The notes under the pieces were generated by a model. That model saw nothing but the letters and a program-made list of their open reading frames with translations. It did not search any database and was not told the origin of the DNA. Positions 22,020 to 34,872 of a stretch of 64,000 bases of DNA are shown piece by piece. Position 1 is the stretch's first letter. Every line of letters starts with the position of its first letter. This DNA is from Pleurodeles waltl (taxonomy: Eukaryota; Chordata; Amphibia; Caudata; Salamandridae): contig NC_090447.1 of NCBI RefSeq assembly GCF_031143425.1, positions 136,667,106 to 136,731,105 on the forward strand, in the 5' to 3' direction. The translations under genes and the position numbers were made by a program.

Positions 22020-23730
22020 ATCCCTTGAATGGATGGCAATCATTTGCAAAAGTTTGATCCCAACCCTCGACCGCAGACAGCATCAACCTGCTAACAGCCA
22101 TGAACACAAACCCAGAGCACCTCCTTACCAACTCAGACCCTCTCATGAACTTCGAGCACTCAGGAGCTCCCAAAGACCCTTGCCTCCACCATAAACTCTA
22201 CCTTGGGAGCAGGACTATTGGCAAACAGCTCAAGAAAGTCTAGAACACCTCCATCACCTCAGCCTCATTCCCTGAGGAATAAAAACATGAAGTGAGGCAT
22301 CTCCTGAAGAAACCATCCCCTGACCCAGCAGAACTGAAGAACTATCTCTCTGCTCCCCTTTCCATTGAAGGTTCTCAAGAAGGCAATCAACCAGTAACTC
22401 ACCGAACACCTGTAACACAATGACCTCCTGGACCCCTCTCAATACAGATTCTGAACCAAACACAGCACTGAGACAGCCCTGATCGCAGCCAACAATGACA
22501 TCAGAACCCTCCTTGACCACAGTGAAATGGCTGCCCTCATCCCCCTGTCAGCCGGCTTTGACCCTGTCTTCCACCACATGCAGGTCAACAGACTCCATCA
22601 AATTGGAATCCAGGAAAACACCCTCAAATGGATTGCCGCATTCCTCAAAGGAAGAAACCAGAGAATCTGTTTCCCACTATTCACCTTGAAATCCAAGAAG
22701 ATCATCTGTGGCATCCCCCAAAGATCATCCCTCAGCCCCACCCTCCGCAAAACGTACATTACCCCCCCTGGCCAACACCGTCAGATCGCATGGACTGAAC
22801 ATCATCTCCTATGCCAATGACACCCACCTCATCCTCTCATTTTCAGAAGCCCACTTTACCACCAGAGCTAACTTCCACAGATTTATGATGAATGTCATCA
22901 ACTGGATGAAGGACAACTGCCTAAAGCTCAACATGGACAAAATGGTAGTCCTTATTTTTGGGAGCTACACTTTGCCGTTAAAAGAAGCATGGTGGCCTGC
23001 TGAACTCAGCCCCTCTTCCACCCTGTCAGACCAAGCACACAACCTCTACATCATCTAGAACAACAAGCTATCCATGAAGACACAGGTAAATGCAGTCTCA
23101 TTTGCCTGCTTCCACATCCTGCACATGCTCTGCAAGATCTCCAGGTGGCTCCTAGTCAACACTAGAAAGACAGGCATGCAGGCCCTCATCACCAGCAGGT
23201 TGGTCAATGGGAAGACTCACTATGTAGGAATCACTGCTTGCCTCCTGAAGATACTACAGACATTACAGAACTCAGTAGTCAGACTCATGCTTGACCTACC
23301 CAGATGAACCCACATCACACCTCACCTCTCCTCAAAAGGTTACACTGGGTCGCAATCCACAAAAAGATGCCAGTTCAAAATGCTGACCCACTCATACAAA
23401 GCGTTACACAACGAAGGACCAGCATACATAAAAAAATGCATGACCTCCCACCAACCAGCACACTGTTCCTTGCAGACACTTCCCAGACACGCAGTCAACA
23501 GTGGAGGTTGCTCCTTCTCACACCTTGTAGACAAAGCTTGGAATGGCCTTCCCTGCACCTTTAGGACCGCATCATCACTCCAGCAATTCAGGAAAGAACT
23601 CAAGATCTGGCTGTTTGAATGAACAGTCCACCACACAGCAACATCATCCCCAGCACCTTGAGACCCTCATGGGTGATTTGCCATGCTCTACTGATTCCTG
23701 ACTGATTTAATGATTGATTGATTGATTTCA
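22020..23730 (+). mobile_element. L2/CR1-type non-LTR retrotransposon (LINE), 5'-truncated
   Basis: The plus strand carries the 3' two thirds of a LINE ORF2 in several frames: reverse transcriptase, then the conserved C-terminal region, followed by a short tail with ATTG repeats (about 23706-23729), which is how L2/CR1 copies commonly end. The left edge at about 22020 is approximate, since the endonuclease is absent. The insertion is on the plus strand with no evident target duplication. Confidence 0.85.
22380..23625 (+). pseudogene. LINE reverse transcriptase, L2-like, broken
   Basis: In order: DPSQYRF, TKHSTETALIAANNDIR and LLDHSE (about 22430-22530); a degenerate palm start LSAGFDPVFHHMQV with IASFLKGRNQR-like text (22527-22680); YANDTHLILSF (about 22810), where the catalytic YADD box has lost its second aspartate residue pair pattern; MKDNCLKLNMDKM (about 22910); and the C-terminal TYKALH-like HSYKALHNEGPAYI and WNGLPCTFRTASSLQQFRKE (23380-23622). 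This is the profile of L2/CR1-clade LINEs, which copy their RNA at a nicked target. At least four frame changes and stops make it inactive. Confidence 0.85.
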
Positions 23731-24700
23731 TTGTCCATGGGGCCTGCCTCCAGTTCCAGTGTCCAGCAGAAAGCACACTCACGATATAGTTTTTTCCCCG
23801 GTGCAGGACTTTTAACGGAGGGGCAGGAGGGTCCAGCAGGGATGCACCTTTGGACTATGCTGATGTGCTACATTACCTGTCCGCCCCTGTCTCAACGTCC
23901 CTGTACAGTCTTCTGGGATAGCTCAAGTTGGCGTCACCCAAAGGTTACTTGCCACATGTGATCTGGGAGTCTCAGCTCCACCCTCCTCTGCCAGGGTCTT
24001 CACCAGCAAATCTTTAAAGGAACCCTCCTTTTGATTTGGCTCCAGAGGCCTTGACTCCCTGTTTTTGTTTAGTGGCATGGGGGGGGCTCTTTTTGGCAAA
24101 GGATGACAACTAACTGATTCAAGCAGAGCAATTTACCCACTCCTTTCCTACACCAGAGCTACTGTAAGAACTATTAATTGCTCCCTTTAGGGCTGAGACC
24201 TTTTCCTGCACCTGGAGAAACAAGCATTTGCAATGCAATGGGTCTCCTGTTTGCTCGAGTGAGAGGCGTTGATGTTGTAAATTCCTAACTGGACTTTTCT
24301 TGCCACTTAAATTGAAAATGAAAAGTAAAACAGTTGACATAAATGAGGCAATTCAAAGTACCACAAGCATGAGCGCGAAATAGAGACACAAAAGGAAAAA
24401 GAAGTTTGCTCGCATTCAAACGCATTGGCAGAAGTGCAATTATCCATGTAACAGGGTTGGTGTCTATGGCTGTAATCAAACCGCCCCAGGGATGGGACAA
24501 ACATAAAGCATTAACCAATGATAGCAAAGGATTTTTGCAAAGGCAAGCCCACAAACGAGTGATAGTGATGGGCGCGCGGTGGGGGTGGTCAAAAGCCCAC
24601 AAGACTTACAACGGGTCAGAGCGCTTGCGCTCAACCTAAAAAGTAATTAACCTTGCAAAGCAAGGTTACAAAAGGCCTGGGCTCTGATCCTGAGCTGAGC
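23731..24700. other. Unassigned DNA, no gene
   Basis: A GC-mixed part (23.73-24.12 kb) is followed by DNA containing small palindromes such as AGCGCTTGCGCT (about 24618) and CCTTGCAAAGCAAGG (about 24651). The latter part has the look of an interspersed repeat, but no second copy exists in the window to define it. Confidence 0.35.
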
Positions 24701-27700
24701 CAGAGAAATATGGATGACCCATAAGCTATACAGATATATCTTTGAACTTTACAGAATTGCTCTTTTCACACAGGTTACGCTGTACATCAGTACGATTATG
24801 GAGTCTGAAGACCAAATGGGAGCAGAGCTGCACCCTAAGGCAGCCTTCACCACAAGAGTATAATGGAGCATCACTGCAGACAAGAAAGTAAACTATGCTG
24901 ACTTTCCTTATGTGTGTATACCCCCATTATAAGGCCTATCCCAGGTCAATACCTAATCCTGTATAGTCCCTTCTGCGCCACACTACCTGTGCGCAGATCT
25001 TGAGCTATGCACAACAGGAGTCTTCCACGCAAAGCCCTCACATGTGTACACATGTGTGCACACATGTTCATGTGGAACTAGCTAAGTGCATCTTAACCCT
25101 TGCTGTGCCACAGCGGCTTTATCTTAAAAGGCAGGCCATTGGCCACAGGTTTATTGTGGTAACCCTAGGTTATGAGGCTCCTCCCCAGTAAAAGGTCTAA
25201 AACGAGGTGATCAAAAAGTGAAAGAAACTGGGTGAATTAGATGGGCAGAACCTTTTTCTCACAAATGGTAATCAGAAAGCTTTAGTCTAATCATTGAGGG
25301 CTTGCCTTTCTTGTCTTTTTAAAAAAACCAAATAGAAACCAGCTGATAAACAGGCTAATATTGTTAATGGAACTACCTGAATGAAAATGTGATTAGGAGG
25401 GATAAATGTAAGAAGAAACAATAATTATTTTTACATGCTCTTCTAAATCGCCTTTGATTTCTCATTATAAATGGTCTAAAACTGGTTACCTTGTTTTCTG
25501 AAGAACAAGAATGAGGCCACTGAAACAACAATTAGGCCCTATACTTGTAGCATTTGAGTTTATGGTGCATCAAGAGAAAGAAAAAATACCATTGCAGTAA
25601 TGAAAACAATTCTTCTTTAATCTGTTTGTTAGACTTAAAGGTTCATTTAGAGTTTGGCAGGATGGGTCCACTGTCATGTAGTAACACTGGTTTACAGCCA
25701 CAAATGCAGTTCCTACACATCATTTACAGTTTGGAGAACCACATGGTTTCCACCAGTGGAGAGTCAACTGGCTCTGCCACTGAAAACGTTCGACCCACTG
25801 GTCTAGCACCAAGAGCACCGCTGAGACACAGTGGCAATCATCCTATCTTATTTAGAGCTGAGCAATCACAACTGATTGTATCTACCTGGGTTTGCCTTAC
25901 ATAGCAGGGGTCAATGCACAGAGAGAATAATCTGTGTGCACGAGAACCATTCTTTTTTAACTGAAACAAATTCTCACTTTGGGAGTATGTTTTCAGAGAA
26001 CAATGGATGAAACAGCACCCGCTCCGCATGGAGCTTTGCTTTCAATGAATCCGCCACACTGGCAAATTGACTGACGTCATAGCTATCCTGGCAAGAGTTC
26101 TGTACATGTGGCAGGTCATTCTTCAGTGGGTGACATATGCCAGAGACACCTCTATCCTGGCAATCCATTTGCCACGCTTTCAATAAGTCCCTTAGTTCTA
26201 CCCGGAATTTAAGAAATTTAACAAAACTCAGATGGAATCAGATTTAAAATAAACACAGCAGTTTCTATCTGCCTCAATATGTTATTTTTTGAAGTCTTTA
26301 CTCTACCTGATTAGCCTACTTCAGCTAAAAGATATCATGTATCCATAGCAGAACTGGCACAGTGTATAAACGTCAAATTTCAGACATAGCACTTGCAGAA
26401 ATTGTGCCAGTCCTAAAACATTAGTGACGAAAAAAGGCACAATGAAATAAAATAAAAATATGGTTGCAAATCAAAGACAGGGTAACTAAAGGCAATATAC
26501 AACCCTAATTTAATCATTAACAAGTCTACCCTTGTTAATGTAATAAAACCTAGAACAGAAAATCTCAGGCATCAGCCACAGAGGACTAATTAAATTAAGC
26601 ATTCGTATGTTATAAACACGAAGTTGATTATAAGATTGATTATATGATTTATTTAGAAGTATTATTTAATGTACAAGAACGACAAGCAGAATTGAAAGAT
26701 GAGGAAGAATACAGAGGGACCAGAGCAAATGAAGGCAAAAAGTACTCACTCAATGTTATGATTCACATTTGATAAAAAGAAAACTGTGTATATTCTTCCC
26801 TTAGTTTAAAGACAAACCAAGGAAAATGAAAATGCGGATGATTCCTACTCAAAGGCCCAAAATAAAGTCAGCAACTTGATAAATGGTTAATGGTGGCTGC
26901 ATTGCAAGCACTGGAAAAAAATGGAGTTAGACACAAGGGAAGGTTATTAGTCTGGATGAGTCTGGTTCAGACCTCTTTCTATGTAATGAAATGTTTGAAC
27001 ATGTCAGATAATAATTATGTGAGTAGACATAGCTATATTGTTTACTTAAAAAGCAGCAGATTATTTTGTTTTAATATATAATACCTACTGAAACCTATTT
27101 TACTAATTTGACATATAATCCTAAAGACAACAATAAACAAACTTTTTTATTTGAGGGTCCTAAAGTCGTCTGTGGCTCAGTGCAATGAGAGGGATTGCTG
27201 AAAAAAAACTGTACATTTCAAATATTGATGTAAAGTTGCCCTCTGGTTATGTCGTGTAGAAAGCAGTATAATTCAAAATAATGTATAACTTTCATAATTT
27301 GAAAAAAGAAGTTGCATCCATTATTTTAAGACAGAAGCCAGAGCGCAAACTACTGTAATGAATTAATTGGCATATGGGTGAATGGGTGGATATAGTAGAG
27401 AAGAAGAATGTGTTTAAAGAAATCTGGTTAAAACTGTTTTCCTAAAAATGTTTACATAAAAATAAATAAAAACAAAATAAGAAGCGATGTTTGATTCTTT
27501 GCTATCCACTGAGATTTTAGTCATTTTGAATACTGAAGTGCAATGCATGCCCATATCAAAATTATTTTCTCAAAGGCTCGTTTTCAATATATTTTGAAAA
27601 AACAAACCAGCAGTTTATTACATTCCTGAATGTGGACTTGATTTCCTCAAACCTCAAGAAGATAGGGAATCACCTGCATAACTGAAATACGGAGTCACTG

Positions 27701-29691
27701 ATCTACATCAGAGTCTGTTCTAACTAATAAACTATGAAAAAAAAAAACACAAGAGGAGAATTTTTTTATTGGAAGTCTTACTGAAAATCGGTTGTTATGA
27801 ATGGATGCATTAAAATTGTCAACCCAAAAACTCTCACTAAAAATGGCCTTTCCTCTTCATCCGCAACTAACTTATTGCTAGCTATTAGTTATTTAAGTAT
27901 AATGAAAGTATGCCTGATAAATTAAGTGATTTGGCCCACTAGGAACAGTTTTGTATAAAACTATCCTTCGAGTTGATAGTAGATCACTTATTAATGTCAG
28001 AATTAATGTCAGATTTCAAAAGCAAAATAACAGCCTTGTAAAGTCCACCCAGAAAAGGTTTTTATTTGCTATATAAGAGTGATTATTAACTTGTGGTCTG
28101 GAGTCAGGCCATATTGGCTTGGAATTAAAATTACCAGATTAATAAAATCTATATAAGTGAAGAAGCACAATGTAAAATTGCATATTTTAAGTATTCTGCA
28201 AATTGTATGTAATTTAAAATTGGAGGCTAACAGTTAAGTTAGTGTCATCAGATTGATTAGTGGCAGCTGTGCAATTGCATCAAATATAATACAGTACTGT
28301 TGATGACAGCCATTAACTGAATTTAATAAAGCTCTAACTTTCTCATTAAAATCAAAATTTTGATTTTTAAAAAATATTTGTGAATTAAATAAAACAGTTT
28401 ACGATTTATGTAATTGTTTGATTAATGTTTGTTTCTTTATTTGTTGTTTATTTTTCTGTGGTTCAAATCATTATAAATACTTAGACAGAGGTCCCCGTCT
28501 TCCAGTAGTTATTCAGTCAGGGTCCCTGGATTCCAATAATGATTCTGTGGTGGTCCCCATCTTCCAGTAATGAATAAGGGGGGGGGGTCCACAGAAGTCA
28601 AAGAGTTAAGAACAACTGCTGTAAAAGGTGTATTACAGTAGAAAGAAGGTCATAATTTTGATTTGATCTCTTAGGTAAGTTTCTTATGGATTGGGAGTTC
28701 CAATTAACAATGCATCAAAGAAAGTTATTTTCACAAATCAAGTCACAAGAGCGTCCCCATAAATTTAAAAAGATGATTAAATTGAAACACAAATCTTTGA
28801 GTAGATTAACAAGGAAGCAGTTTGTAAATAGATGGAAAAAATAAATTAAGTAAAGTAAAAAGTACTTAATGGAGACAAAAGGGATATATACCAAAATTAC
28901 AGGATCTTCAATTATGGTGCATATTTACAGAATGCTTGAAGATAAAAAATGTGTAATTTCAAGAATTGTATACCAAAAGCTAAAGCTGGTAAAACTACAG
29001 AATATCACGGCAAGTGGAAAGTTGGATTGGTGTTTACATAGTAAATAAATACACAAACACTGTTTAATTCATCAAGGAAAAAGTTATTTCACATTCCAGG
29101 TTATGCATTATTGGAAAATGAAAAGAAAACAAATAATTCTGGAGCAAAAGGGCTTTCTAGATTTTCTATTCAATATCTATAGTAGAAGTAATTCAGGAGT
29201 AAGGACTCAAAAGGAGCACAGGACAAGTAGACTATGACTTCTGCTTGGTGGTGAGATCAAGCTATTTTGCAAGACAAGATGCAAGGATAAACCGCAGAAA
29301 GCAACAACAGACTGAAGTTTGAAAAAAAGTCAAGAAATAATGTTGGGTGAGAATGCACTGATTACAAATCTGTACACTGCAAATGGCTTAGGGCAAGGGT
29401 GTTCAATTGCCCCATTTTTATTCTCAGTCTGTTTGTGACCTACCAAAAAAGTGGTGTTACTGTCAGTCAGAATATTTCCTTGTAAAACTGTAGAAACATT
29501 ATGGGTACCTTTAATATATATAGTAAATGTATTCCACTTGAAATACCTCCAGTGTGACTGTATGGGCTTTTGAAATACACTCCAAAATTATTTTCATCTC
29601 TGTTCTCATAGCAGAGGCACAAATATTATTCTTGGTGAGCATCAAAAGAAATGGTCTTATAGATAGATTAAAAATCATGATCCCATACAAT
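24701..29691. other. AT-rich, repeat-poor stretch of about 5 kb without genes
   Basis: No reading frame above about 120 codons and none with a recognisable domain. A short GC-richer patch at 28490-28620 contains two or three diverged GGTCCCC-TCTTCCAGTA units and ends AGTTAAGAACAACTGCTG. Its reverse complement resembles the start of hAT-Charlie elements; this is a weak call. Otherwise the stretch shows no inverted or tandem structure and may be the only host-like unique sequence in the window. No splice-flanked exon was recognised. Confidence 0.5.
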
Positions 29692-30610
29692 GGGGCATAT
29701 TTATACAACATATGCGCCAAATTTGCGTAAATTTTTCACACAAATTTGGCGCAAAACTAACTCCATATTTAGATTTTGACGTTAGACCCGTCTAACGTCA
29801 AAATATTGGACTTTGCACCATTCTTTAGATGTGTGAACCTACCGTGCTCCAATGAGATGCAAAGTAGGAGTTCCAGTCTAACAAATGGTGTCAACCACAT
29901 AGCCCCATATTTATCGCCCATGCTAAAATGACACAAGGGTGGGAGGAGGGGCTAAATAATGGTGCAAAGATCGCTTTGCACCATTATTTAATGCCTGTGT
30001 CAGGCCAGCCGTTAGGGGACCTGTGGACCCATGTATATTGGTAAACCCCATGGAATGGGTCCACAGGTGCCCTCCTCAAGCCCAGGGAGCACCTCCACTC
30101 ACACCAGAAGGACAACAGAGGATGGGGGACCCCATCCCAGGTAAGTAAGGTAAGTATAGGTAAGTATTTTGTGTTATTTAAAGTGCCATCGGGGGACCAA
30201 CTTTCGGCCTCCTGCATGGCAGAGGGTAAAATAGCCATGCCCAGGGGACACTGGTCCCCTGTGCTGGCCATTGGGGTGGAGGGCATGACTCCTGTCTTTT
30301 CTAAGACAGGAGTCATGTTGTATGGATGGTTTTGCATCAGAAATTGATGCTAGGCTGGTTAAAGTAATCTTTTTTTACTCTAACCAGTATAATGTCATTT
30401 TTTGGTGCAAAAACCCCTTTCTCCCATATCGCCAGCCCCACCCGGCTAACATCATTTTTTTTTACGCTACCCCACCCTTCGCACTGGCTTGCGCCATTCC
30501 ATAAATATGGCTCCTGGCTGGTGATCAGGAATGGCACAAGCCAGTGCCAAACATTTTGGTGTAAAACTGCGTTAGTTTAGTTTTGCACCAAAAAGAATAA
30601 ATATGCACCC
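29692..30610. repeat. Miniature element with GGGGCATATTTATA-type termini
   Basis: The left end GGGGCATATTTATA (29692-29705) is matched in inverse by AATAAATATGCACCC (30596-30610). Subterminal palindromes include GCGCCAAATTTG/CAAATTTGGCGC (29718-29752) and GACGTTAGACCCGTCTAACG (about 29778). The interior has no convincing gene. A relative of its terminus, GGGGCATATTTTAAAA, is present at about 49496 at the start of the Myb-C locus. Probably a Harbinger-type MITE or a deleted element. Confidence 0.65.
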
Positions 30611-31388
30611 TTATGTGTGATCCAAGGGCAGTTATGTGGTATTAGATGTTGAGCAACACACATAGACACCTAGTATAGACAACAACCAAGTGTCCTCTCA
30701 GAGGAATGGATAGGAAAATGGTAGATTAATGTTATCCAGATTCTATTGTATGGTCAGGAACATATTTGTTATTGGCATTGTAGTGACAATCTACAACATA
30801 AAATGCTGTTATTTACAATTACTGGTTAGTAGTATAGAGGGAGTTTTAGTATCCGTGGTATGTATAGCTCTTGCTATGTTGACGTGTGCACAGTAAAGAT
30901 TTAGCAGCCTTTATTTAGACAGACAGTTCACAATTCCATCCTCTTCAAGAAAAATGTTGTTTTAACTTTAGAGGCCTTAAGAAATAACAGACCTTAGAGC
31001 AGGATTTAAACTTTTTAATGGAAAAGCAATTAAACTACATAGATCATCTGCAGTCCCAAAAATATAACGTAACAGAAACATTCCAGTAGTAATGCTATAG
31101 AGTCAAGCATGCAAAAGCATGAGAAGCATTTGGGAAACCAATACAGTGACAGGTATACATATAGTTAGGGACATATGTTTCCTCTTCGAAAATTAACTCA
31201 AGCTCATATCAAACATCAGTGGACACACTTGCATTGCATGAAAATGACATTAACTCTGCAGATATTCAAAGTAGTGAAATCTTCAAGTCTAAATTAGCAA
31301 GTAAATCTTTTATATATATGTCAAAGCCTTAAATCCACAATCTGTAGGAAAAACACTGTAGTCCACACATCTTGACAATTACAGTTCC
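30611..31388. other. Spacer, no gene seen
   Basis: AT-rich DNA lying beyond the 3' end of the element B transposase. I looked here for a Myb-A gene, which elements D and F have in this position, and did not find one. Confidence 0.4.
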
Positions 31389-32623
31389 TCATACAGTTAC
31401 AGTGACAACATGACAACATTTACTTACACTCAGGTAAAGTAGTGATTGATCTGCCCACAAGTCTTTACCTTCCTCTTCATCACTGTCTTCCTCACTTGGA
31501 ATTTCAGGATTCGAACCCGGGGGCAGTGCTGACTCCCCCTGACCTGGGATATATGGGATATTCCTCAGCAGGGGAATTATGTGGAGCATGCAGCAGGCCA
31601 CAATTAACTTACACCATTTTTTAGGTGAGTAGAGGAGGGCTCCACCTGTCTTGTCCAGATGCCTAAATTTGGCCTTCAGGAGCCCAAAAGCGACATGCCA
31701 TGTTCTTCCATGGGCATCGTTTAAGCGGAGAGGTCCTCACCAGCGTCACCAACCATAGATGGTGTGAGTATGCATAGTCCCCTGTTATGGAATGGAACAT
31801 ATGTGCAACTATAAGTCTCTCTCATTGGATTTGCTGCAGCAGACATTGCACACACACAAACAGGAGAGATTTGACTTATCAAAAAGCCAGGCCCGCTCCG
31901 GGTACAGTCGTGACTTCAGTTGGGGGGTTGCGCTGCTCTGCATCAGGAAGACATCATGGACTAAACTAAAAAAATGGCACAGACTTGTGAAATGTAGAGA
32001 TCCCCCAAACAAACCACCGGGTCATTGATGGAATGGTAGCTTTTTCTATTGTGGTACACTTGCTCAATCCCATTCGGTCGGACCAAGGCAACATGTGTAC
32101 CATCAATGGCTCCCGCCACATGTGAGATGTGCGCCAAACCATAGAAGTCAACCTTCACATGATTCAAATCCTCACATTGAGGAAGCGGATGTAGCTGCCC
32201 AGGTGTTTCAATATTGCTGAGAGGACATCCTTCAAAACAAGACTGAACATAGGCTGAGACATTTCAGCAGATGAGGCCACTGTATTTTGAAAGGACCCCG
32301 CGGCCAGGAAGTGCAAAACTGCCATGACTTGTGAAATGGGTGGTGTGCTATTTGCATAATTATTGGCAGGCATCTGATGTGGCTCCAACTGATGACATAG
32401 GTCCACAATTGTTAGCCAATCATGCAGTAGATCCGGATGATGTGGAGTCCTTCCATGGTCTGAAGGTCTGGCAGTGGACGATAGATAGGAGATTGCCTAA
32501 AACTTCTCCTCCCTGGATACCTAGGTATGACAATACATTGCCATTATTCAATGTGTCCCTTCCAACATACAGGATGCTAGTCAATATGAAAATGTAATGA
32601 GGCATGTATTGAGGTTTGGACAT
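31389..32623 (-). pseudogene. HARBI1-type transposase of element B, broken
   Basis: Minus-strand frames give a degraded N-terminus (32420-32623), then MAVLHFLAAGSFQNTVASS and SQPMFSLVLKDVLSAIL (32164-32406, the helix-turn-helix-like region), DFYGLAHISHVAGAIDGTHV and NRKSYHSIN (31961-32167, first catalytic Asp in AIDGT), then NDAHGRTWHVAFGLLKAKF (about 31660-31720) and an acidic tail (31389-31601). In relatives the motif is ERTFGLLK with the catalytic Glu; here four residues including that Glu are missing. Harbinger transposases cut and rejoin element ends with a D-D-E site. Multiple frameshifts plus loss of the Glu make this copy dead. Confidence 0.85.
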
Positions 32624-33267
32624 GATGCACAGTACCCACCCAACTAATAATCACACAGCAGTCACATGTCATCCCCTTGCTTTGACATACATGTGTACAC
32701 ATGAATGGTAATCAACAATTGTGCAACAAAACATGCCTCTCGAACTGTGACTTGATGTCCCAAGCATTGTTTGGGGGGGGTAGGCTGTGCCCCAATGCAA
32801 ATGGCCATATGTGCCTAGCAATGTACAACAATGGTGGCTGAGTAGTAGGAGCAACATGACTGGAAAAGACAAGCAGTTAATGATGCAAAACCCAACAATT
32901 ACAGAGGAGTGACTTATTTGTCAGAGCCATACAACACATATCAGGCCTCTAAAATGGTGGTTGCCCGACCTACTCCACATGAAATTAGGAACCACCCACG
33001 ACTGCTGGCGGAAATCGTCATGTTGGTAGGTGGTTGCAACTGCAGCGGACACAGCCATAGGCTAACTTCGATGCTGGTGGCGGTTGTAGGCCACTGGCTG
33101 TGTCTGCCAGTGTTGATGGCCGTGTACGTGGCAGACGTGAACGCCATGTTCTGAAAAATACTTCACTTGACTCCTGACTCTGCTGACAGCAATGCCTCCA
33201 CTAACTAAGCTGCTGTATACCGCCACTTGGAGCAATCAGGTCACTTCCAGCAGGTGATAGGGTCCCA

Positions 33268-33351
33268 ACCTTTCCACCAGAGGAGGTGGAGAAGCTGGTG
33301 TCTGAGGTCCAACCCTTGTATGGACAGCTCTATGGTGCACCTGAGGAGCAG
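33268..33351 (+). pseudogene. Myb/SANT-like gene (type B) of element B, exon 1
   Basis: The exon encodes PPEEVEKLVSEVQPLYGQLY followed by GAPEEQ and stops exactly at CAG|GTAAGT (donor at 33352). It matches exon 1 of the type B gene in element D (EELEKMVDGVLPQYTLLYG...PPDKQ, same donor position). The Myb/SANT-like fold would be completed by exon 2, whose best candidate lies at 46141. No start codon is identifiable in frame. It is divergent from the transposase, separated by about 650 bp that probably held a shared promoter. Confidence 0.7.
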
Positions 33352-33814
33352 GTAAGTGCCTCAGGTGCACAGTTTTCTCGGTACTTCGACATATATTCCC
33401 TCCTCACAGGCTATAGTGTGACTATGGCCCTCATAACAACCCTGGCGGCAAATGCCGCCTACCGCCGTGCCGACAGTCGCCAACATACCGGGACCGCTGT
33501 GGTAATCCGCCACGGGTATTATGACCCACAGAGAGAATTCCTCCATAATACAGACACCCACACAAGTCCGCCACACCAAAGGTCAGTGATAAACTTGCGA
33601 TAGCAAAACCCACACCGTTACGCCAACAGGAATATGCCTACAGTATCACAACCCACAAATCAACGCAGCAGACTTTCAACCATGTTAAACCATTGGCAGT
33701 ACACACCTCTGCGCTCAAAATGCACACACACTTACAAAACCACACCACATTGGACAATTCTAACTACACACAGCTGACACACATTCACACACCACACCCA
33801 CACATCCACACCAC

Positions 33815-33821
33815 TATAAAA
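33815..33821 (+). promoter_or_regulatory. TATA box of Myb-A gene, element D
   Basis: TATAAAA in an A/C-rich leader about 205 bp upstream of the Myb-A start codon. The same element, TATAAA, is found at 61915-61920 in element F, in the same CACA-rich context and about 175 bp from its start codon. Conservation between two copies supports function. Confidence 0.5.
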
Positions 33822-34872
33822 CACACACCAACATGACCCACAAACTCTTACAAGGAAAAAAAAGAGACCAAGCACAGAGAGACAAACAAAGAACACCCAC
33901 TCAATCTGAGGCACAGAACACCATCACCCATACACCATCCACACACATCCCAGTGTACACCCCAACACATCACCGCACACATCACCTCACACATCCTCAC
34001 ACATATCACTCACACCATATCTATGGCACCCAAAGACACCTCAGGTTTTCGCAGGAGAAGCTAAGGGTCATGGTGGAGGAAATCATCCAGGTAGAGCCAC
34101 ATCTATTTGGATCACAGGTGCAGCAGATGTCCATTGCTAGGAAGATGGAGCTATGGCGGAGAATCGCGGACAGGGTCAATGCCGTGGGACAGCACCCAAG
34201 AACAAGGGACAACATCAGGAAAAGGTGGAACGACCTACGGGGAAAGGTGTGTTCTGTGGTTTCAAGACACCAGATTGCTGTATAGAGGACTGGCGGTGGA
34301 CTCCCACCTCCTCACCAACAGCTAACAGCATGGGAGGAGCAAGTCTTGGCTATCATGCATTCTGAGGGCCTGGCAGGAGTAGCAGGAGGACTGGACTCTG
34401 GTAAGGCAAATATCTATTACTATATCCCCCACCCTACCTGCATGCAATCACATACCCCCACCCCTACCCTCACCCCATCACTCCACCAACTCACATATAT
34501 CCCACTATCACAACCCACTCATCCCAATACCAAGCTGTGCATGCAACAACAATGCATGGACCCCCATCACAGACCTGCATGGGCACCCATCACCCCAGCA
34601 TGCCCAATAGAGAGACTCACTCAGGCCACAAAATCACCACTCACACAAGGCCAAGCCAACATGGAAAGCACAATCATACAGGGAAACACACCCATGCACA
34701 AGATGACACACGCAGATACACTAACAATGCATTTGCATCCCAACAGGACCCCTACCCAATGTCACTGGTGCCAGCTACATTCAGCCACCCCCAGAAGAGG
34801 CCCACAGTGATGACAGCAGCTCTGCACGCCTGGATCATGATGACAACCCGTGCCCATCAGGGACCTCTGGAC

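Noticed and set aside
24430..24660. tRNA- or 5S-derived SINE
   Set aside because: No A and B boxes in the right spacing and no second copy in the window. The hairpin AGCGCTTGCGCT alone is not enough.
28470..28621. hAT-Charlie terminus
   Set aside because: Only one end-like word (CAGCAGTTGTTCTTAAC on the minus strand) was seen, with no matching opposite end or target duplication. Left as a remark only.
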